From assembly GCA_017530275.1 (NCBI GenBank), contig JAFXMP010000019.1, forward strand, positions 1 through 9,849: DNA of 9,849 nucleotides. The letters are read 5' to 3'. This DNA is from Clostridia bacterium. GTDB lineage: Bacteria; Bacillota_A; Clostridia; Christensenellales; Aristaeellaceae. The position numbers and the translations under genes are program-made. The notes below the pieces were generated by a model. The model ran no database searches, was not told the origin of the DNA, and was given only the letters and a program-made list of their open reading frames with translations. Of this stretch, positions 6,664-9,849 are shown piece after piece (positions within the stretch are counted from its first letter, which is position 1; every line of letters starts with the position of its first letter).

Positions 6664-6985
6664 ATTCAAAAGTATTATACACCTAACGCTATTCATTGGA
6701 AGGGTCGCCGGGAAAAGTTCCAGGCCGCCCACCAGAAGGAAATCGACCTGTATTATACTTCCCAGCGCATCCTGAAAGAAAAGCACGGCGTGAAAAAGAT
6801 CGACGTTCCCGGCTGAAAAAAAGAACAGGCCATGCTCCATCAGAAAGAAGAAGAACGGACTGCTCAGTATAAGCCCCTTCTGGAAAAGCTGAATCAGATG
6901 CTGAATGTGAAATACTGCGTGGAAATTGCCAAGCATGGAAAAAAAGGAAGCAACAGGCGAAGAAAAAGAATCATCCAATACTTGA
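6664..6985 (+). pseudogene. Decayed C-terminal fragment of a relaxase/mobilisation protein
   Basis: From about 6664 a forward frame reads KYYTPNAIHWKGRREKF, then QAAHQKEIDLYYTSQRILKE. This charged helical style resembles, from memory, the C-terminal coiled coil of Firmicutes MobA-type relaxases. At 6814-6816 the frame has TGA where the family tends to have Trp (DVPG-stop-KKEQA). It then continues as MLHQKEEERTAQYKPLLEK and NQMLNVKYCVEIA. Near 6931 the better continuation moves one base, giving SMEKKEATGEEKESSNT ending at TGA 6983-6985, which looks like a natural tail. There is no start codon, ribosome-binding site or N-terminal nuclease domain. I read it as a truncated pseudogene with a nonsense mutation and a frameshift, probably from the same lost element as the TnpV-like fragment. 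Confidence 0.6.
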
Positions 6986-7008
6986 TTAGAACATCAATTC
7001 TCCACTAA

Positions 7009-7174
7009 TCAGACCGAATTATTCTATAATATATCCAATTTTCAATCAATTTTTCATCGTTCTTATACTTTGCTTTTTACTAATACGCATGAACGATACC
7101 AAAAGATAATCACAATATAGCTTCCCTATAATTGGCAATTCGATTACCCTCCTTCCGACAATATCAGACCGTTT
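7009..7174. other. AT-rich intergenic gap between convergent units
   Basis: This stretch is clearly richer in A and T than its neighbours and holds no gene that I can support. A TATAAT-like word at 7025-7030 has no -35 partner. ATCGTTC (7056-7062) and GAACGAT (7091-7097) form distant 7-bp arms without a T-run, too weak to call a terminator for the transporter gene that ends at 7175. Confidence 0.5.
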
Positions 7175-8368
7175 TCATTGTGCGTTCCGTTGCTTTGCCG
7201 CGCTCCTGCCCAGGAGCAGCAGGGATACGATCAGCACCAGCGGGAATACGCATCCGGCCAGCATGCCGGTTTGCAGGCTGTCGCCGGCCTGTTGGGATAC
7301 CGTACCCACCAGGCTCGGCCCAAACGCGCCGCCCAGATCGCCCGCCATGGCCAGAAAAGCGAACAGCGCGGTGCCGCCCTGGGGCAGACGGGGCGACGTG
7401 ATGCTGATGGTGCCGGGCCACATGATGCCCACGGAGAATCCGCAGAAGACGCAGCCGATCAGGCCCAGGACGGGATTGGAGGACAGGGACGCCAGCAGGT
7501 AGCAGCACAGACACAGGATGCCGGAGGCGATCATATACCGATTCAGATTGATCTTTGCGCCATACTTCCCATAGATCACCCGGCTGACGCCCATGGTCAC
7601 CGCAAACAGACAGGGGCCGATCAGGTCGCCTATGGATTTGGAAAAGCCCAGCGCCGCTTCCGTGTAGGCCGACGCCCACTGGGCCATGGACATTTCCGAC
7701 GCGCCCGCGCAGACCATCAGCAGGATGGAAACCCAAAACAGCGGCGTCCGGAACAGCTGAGCGATGGTCATGCCCTTGCCCTCCTCCGTCAGATGCTCGA
7801 TGGGGCAGACGGCGAAGTTGAAGATGTTATACAGCGGGATCAGCGCCCAAACGCAGGCAAGGATGCGCCAGCTGCCGATGCCGAAGGCCGTGAAAAACAG
7901 GGAGGACAGGAGGATCACCCCCACCGATCCCCAGCAGTAGAACGAATGCAGCAGGCTCATGACCGCTTCCTTATGGTCGAAGGGGCAGGCTTCCACGATG
8001 GGGCTGCACAGCACCTCGATCAGCCCGCTGCCGATGGCGTACACAATTACGCAGGCGATGATGCCCGCAAAGGGATCGGCGCACAGATCGGGGATAAAAG
8101 CCAGCCCCACCAGCCCCAGGACGGATGCCACCTCCGAGGCGACGACGCTCTTTCGATAGCCGATCCTGTCCACAAACCGGGCGCAGAACACATCCACCAC
8201 CAGCTGCGTGAAGTAGAAGGCGGTGGAGATCAGGGCGATCCTGCCCAGGGAGATGCCGTAATCCGCATGGAATTTCAGAAACAGCAGCGGCGCGAAATTC
8301 GCCGCGATGGCCTGGGTGATGAAGCCCAGGTAGCAGGCTTTTAACGTCCTTTGATAATTCTTTCGCAT
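7175..8368 (-). CDS. MFS-family membrane transporter
   Basis: The 397-residue protein is hydrophobic throughout, with about twelve predicted membrane segments in two halves joined by a polar loop near residues 189-205. The loop between helices 2 and 3 carries FVDRIGYRKSV (65-75), a good match to MFS motif A (G-x-x-x-D-R-x-G-R-K/R), and VIYGKYGAKIN (264-274) is the matching loop in the second half. Substrate is not identifiable; SEMSMAQWASAYTEAALG (224-241) and MAGDLGGAFGPSL (341-353) are distinctive segments. Start choice: a TTG at 8377 lies almost on top of AGGAGGG, so the ATG at 8368, 11 nt after AGGAGG, is preferred. It diverges from an AraC-family gene, its likely regulator, so the solute exported or imported is probably linked to that regulator's ligand. 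Confidence 0.92.
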   Translation of the reverse strand: MRKNYQRTLKACYLGFITQAIAANFAPLLFLKFHADYGISLGRIALISTAFYFTQLVVDVFCARFVDRIGYRKSVVASEVASVLGLVGLAFIPDLCADPFAGIIACVIVYAIGSGLIEVLCSPIVEACPFDHKEAVMSLLHSFYCWGSVGVILLSSLFFTAFGIGSWRILACVWALIPLYNIFNFAVCPIEHLTEEGKGMTIAQLFRTPLFWVSILLMVCAGASEMSMAQWASAYTEAALGFSKSIGDLIGPCLFAVTMGVSRVIYGKYGAKINLNRYMIASGILCLCCYLLASLSSNPVLGLIGCVFCGFSVGIMWPGTISITSPRLPQGGTALFAFLAMAGDLGGAFGPSLVGTVSQQAGDSLQTGMLAGCVFPLVLIVSLLLLGRSAAKQRNAQ

Positions 8369-8411
8369 TTCTGTCAAGCCCTCCTGTTATGCCTTCCCCG
8401 GCACATAATGA

Positions 8412-8417
8412 ATTATA
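8412..8417 (-). promoter_or_regulatory. Likely -10 box of the transporter gene
   Basis: On the minus strand a consensus TATAAT is found 44 bp before the transporter ATG. At 16-18 bp upstream the sequences TGAAAT, ATGAAA and AATGAA are poor -35 boxes. A strong -10 with a weak -35 is typical of promoters that need an activator, here plausibly the divergent AraC-type protein. Confidence 0.5.
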
Positions 8418-8440
8418 TCCCAATAGCTCTGTAATTTCAT

Positions 8441-8469
8441 TAGACATAATCCCATAATTATAGTATTAT
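8441..8469 (+). promoter_or_regulatory. Promoter of the AraC-family gene
   Basis: TAGACA (8441-8446) and TATTAT (8464-8469) are spaced by 17 bp, each with five of six consensus matches. The transcript would start near 8476, about 25 nt before the ATG, with GGGAGGAG as ribosome-binding site. ACATAAT occurs at 8403-8409 and again at 8444-8450, a possible pair of half-sites for the regulator. Confidence 0.6.
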
Positions 8470-8500
8470 ATACCAGATAAACAAAACGGGAGGAGATTTC

Positions 8501-9436
8501 ATGCCCGCGCCCAAGGCTTTTTCCCGAATCGAAACCGATGAAACGCTGCTGGAAAACGCCCGGCATGGCAGCCCGGCTTTTCCGTTGCAGTATTATTATG
8601 AGGATATATGGGATTTTGACTTTCATTGCGTAGACTGGCATTGGCATCCGGAATTGGAATACGTCTATGTACAGTCCGGCCAGGCCGTCTGTTTTGTGGG
8701 CGAAGAAAAGCTGACCGTCAGCGCCGGATGCGGATTGCTGATCAACAGCCGGGCGATCCATCGCTTTGAGGCGAAATCCAGCACAATCATCCCCAACGTG
8801 GTGTATTCTCCTTTGCTGCTGGCTCCTGAAAACAGCCTGATGTATCAGAAGTATCTTCAGCCATTTATCAGCGGCGGGCCAGACTGTATCCTGTTCGATC
8901 CCTCTGTTCCATGGCAGGCGGTATGCATTCAGCGGATGATGGAGGTCTTTGCAAGCCAGGAAAAGCAGGACGCGGAGGAAATCGTCACGGTGACAGCCCT
9001 GCTTGGCTTTTGGAATGAGATCTATCGGCACAGACAGCCGGAACATGGTGCCTCCGGGCAAAAGCCCGACCGCACGAATCAAACGCGCCTCCAGGTCATG
9101 CTGCAGTATATCCAGGCGCATTATCAGGACAGTCTTCGGTTAGAGGATATCGGCGCAGCCGTTCATATCGGCAGGAGTCTGGCGCTGGAAGTGTTTCGGC
9201 AGGGGATTCATCAGTCCCCGATTTCTTATCTGATAGCGTTCCGCCTGAAGCAGGCGGCGAAGCTGCTCACCTCCACGGAAAAAACCGTCGCCCGGATCGC
9301 AGAGGAAACCGGCTTTGAAAGCTCCACCTATTTTTGCCGGAAGTTTAAAGCGCTTTACGGCATGACCCCGAAGGAGTATCGGAACAGAGCCACATATCAT
9401 CCTGGTCATAACGATCCTCCCGGCGTTTCCATTTGA
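8501..9436 (+). CDS. AraC/XylS-family transcriptional regulator with N-terminal cupin
   Basis: This 311-residue protein has the classic AraC layout. Residues about 40-110 are a cupin sensor domain: WHWHPELEYVYV (46-57), then GCGLLINSRAIHRFE (76-90). Residues about 198-297 carry two helix-turn-helix motifs: LRLEDIGAAVHIGRSLALEVF (212-232) and VARIAEETGFESSTYFCRKFK (263-283), the latter followed by GMTPKEYR, the usual end of the family signature. The sensor domain probably binds a small organic ligand, often a sugar or a sugar derivative in this group; the ligand cannot be told. The ATG at 8501 has GGGAGGAG 5 nt upstream. It lies back to back with the MFS gene, 132 bp apart, so it most likely controls that transporter and perhaps itself. 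Confidence 0.95.
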   Translation: MPAPKAFSRIETDETLLENARHGSPAFPLQYYYEDIWDFDFHCVDWHWHPELEYVYVQSGQAVCFVGEEKLTVSAGCGLLINSRAIHRFEAKSSTIIPNVVYSPLLLAPENSLMYQKYLQPFISGGPDCILFDPSVPWQAVCIQRMMEVFASQEKQDAEEIVTVTALLGFWNEIYRHRQPEHGASGQKPDRTNQTRLQVMLQYIQAHYQDSLRLEDIGAAVHIGRSLALEVFRQGIHQSPISYLIAFRLKQAAKLLTSTEKTVARIAEETGFESSTYFCRKFKALYGMTPKEYRNRATYHPGHNDPPGVSI

Positions 9437-9538
9437 ACAAAATCAGCGAAATGATATTTCAAAAGATCATCGGATAATGTCAAATGCAGTATTCACACTT
9501 GTCGATCTCTCAATCAATGAAAAATGCCGCCTCTTTAC
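9437..9538. other. Gap after the AraC-family gene
   Basis: No gene is supported here. GAAATGATATTTC near 9450 is a small inverted repeat (5-bp arms) just after the AraC stop but lacks a T-run, so no clear terminator is seen. A short frame from 9484 runs through the next promoter and is not credible. Confidence 0.5.
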
Positions 9539-9568
9539 TTGACGTTTTTTGCTCAGATATGCTATACT
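9539..9568 (+). promoter_or_regulatory. Promoter of the exported-protein gene
   Basis: TTGACG (9539-9544) and TATACT (9563-9568) are spaced by 18 bp. The hexamers are identical to those of the promoter at 3772-3800. Transcription would begin near 9574-9577, leaving a leader of about 190 nt before the ATG at 9765. Confidence 0.75.
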
Positions 9569-9573
9569 TTTAT

Positions 9574-9764
9574 CATTCGCTGGAGGGAATGCGAAACCGC
9601 GTTTCCAATGCAAAAAACAGGATAGGACAATACTGCTCGCATGAAAAGAGGAGAGTTTTGCCTCGCTGTCCTGAACGATCCGTCTAATGAAACTGGCTCA
9701 ACCGGCGTTTCTGTGCGGCCTTCACAGAAATGCCGCTGTGCAATACCAAGGAGGGGAAACAACC
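9574..9764 (+). promoter_or_regulatory. Long structured 5' leader, candidate cis-regulatory RNA
   Basis: The leader can fold into several hairpins: GGAATGCG with CGCGTTTCC around an AAAC loop (about 9586-9605); CAGGATAG (9618-9625) with CTGTCCTG (9666-9673), an 8-bp stem enclosing a 40-nt domain with an inner GAGG/CCTC helix; and CGGCGTTTCTGTG with CACAGAAATGCCG (9703-9735), a 13-bp stem with one G-U pair and a 7-nt loop. No T-run follows the last stem, which ends about 13 nt before the AAGGAGGGG ribosome-binding site, so any control would more likely act on translation or RNA stability. It matches no riboswitch class that I can identify with confidence. Confidence 0.5.
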
Positions 9765-9849
9765 ATGAAAAAGATCATCGTGACCGTATTCGTGGCTGCG
9801 CTTCTGCTGTGCCTGGCAAGCTGCGCCCTTGCGGCCACGCCTGCCAACG
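9765..9849 (+). CDS. Exported protein or lipoprotein, N-terminus only
   Basis: An ATG after AAGGAGGGG opens a frame of 28 codons that runs off the window. The visible sequence is a signal peptide: MKKIIV, a hydrophobic core of Ala, Val and Leu, then CLASCALAATPAN. LASC (17-20) fits a lipobox with Cys20 as the lipidated residue, while ALA before Ala24 would also fit signal peptidase I. Which is used cannot be settled from 28 residues. The mature protein, and so its function, lies outside the window. It has its own promoter and a long structured leader, separate from the AraC-family gene upstream. Confidence 0.8.
   Translation, partial: MKKIIVTVFVAALLLCLASCALAATPAN

Noticed and set aside
6639..6668. 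TTGACT followed by TATTCA as a promoter after the nitroreductase gene
   Set aside because: The -10 match is poor and the only thing downstream is a pseudogene fragment.
7056..7097. ATCGTTC...GAACGAT inverted repeat as a transporter terminator
   Set aside because: The arms are only 7 bp with a 28-nt loop and no adjoining T-run on the relevant strand.
7178..8344. 388-codon plus-strand frame opposite the transporter gene
   Set aside because: Its His/Gln/Asp-rich composition mirrors the hydrophobic codons of the MFS gene, and it has no start signals.
9581..9655. Pieces resembling an S-box (SAM) riboswitch (GGAGGGA, GAAACC, a GGACAATACTGC stretch) and a T-box-like ACCGCG
   Set aside because: The conserved kink-turn, the P3/P4 layout and a full closing P1 stem are not visible, and the T-box core AGGGTGGNACCGCG is not matched, so neither class is supported.
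9484..9687. 67-codon plus-strand frame after the AraC-family gene
   Set aside because: It runs through the promoter at 9539-9568 and into the structured leader, and has no ribosome-binding site.
1..9849. CRISPR array, tRNA or rRNA genes
   Set aside because: I saw no regularly spaced direct repeats with unique spacers and no tRNA or rRNA signature on either strand.

Overview
The window looks like chromosomal DNA of a moderately GC-rich Firmicute, most likely a gut- or rumen-type Clostridia. The reasons are strong GGAGG ribosome-binding sites on nearly every gene, sigma-A-type promoters, a BlaI/M56 regulatory pair, and debris of a TnpV/relaxase-type mobile element. No rRNA or tRNA is present, so the genus cannot be fixed.

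Region 1 (1-3808, all minus strand) is one apparent operon read leftward from a near-consensus promoter at 3772-3800: a BlaI/MecI-family repressor (3355-3726), a BlaR1-like M56 membrane metalloprotease with a non-beta-lactamase ectodomain (1711-3321), an ECF sigma factor (1163-1669), and a signal-peptide-bearing secreted protein that runs off the left edge (1-1145). A 13-bp palindrome on the -10 box and an 8-bp-arm inverted repeat around the -35 box look like operators. Joining a BlaI/M56 circuit to an ECF sigma factor, with no recognisable anti-sigma factor between them, is the most unusual regulatory assembly here.

Region 2 (about 3850-7010, plus strand) is accessory DNA. It opens with a short TnpV-like remnant (3927-4061) followed by a terminator. 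Next comes a fusion gene of a DNA-binding HTH, an AAA-ATPase-like domain and a PD-(D/E)XK nuclease (4216-6060). Its promoter carries two perfect TTTCGCGAAA palindromes and two degenerate copies at 21-23-bp spacing. A nitroreductase (6117-6611) follows, then a decayed relaxase-like C-terminal fragment with an in-frame stop and a probable frameshift (6664-6985). The two pieces of mobile-element debris bracket the ATPase-nuclease and nitroreductase genes, which suggests an old insertion.

Region 3 (7009-9436) starts with a 166-bp AT-rich gap, then holds an MFS transporter on the minus strand (7175-8368) diverging from an AraC-family regulator on the plus strand (8501-9436). The 132-bp gap between them gives AraC a good promoter, while the transporter has a good -10 but a poor -35. 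This fits activation of the transporter by the AraC protein.

Region 4 (9437-9849) holds a strong promoter (9539-9568), a leader of about 190 nt with several stable hairpins, and the first 28 codons of an exported protein or lipoprotein that continues past the right edge.
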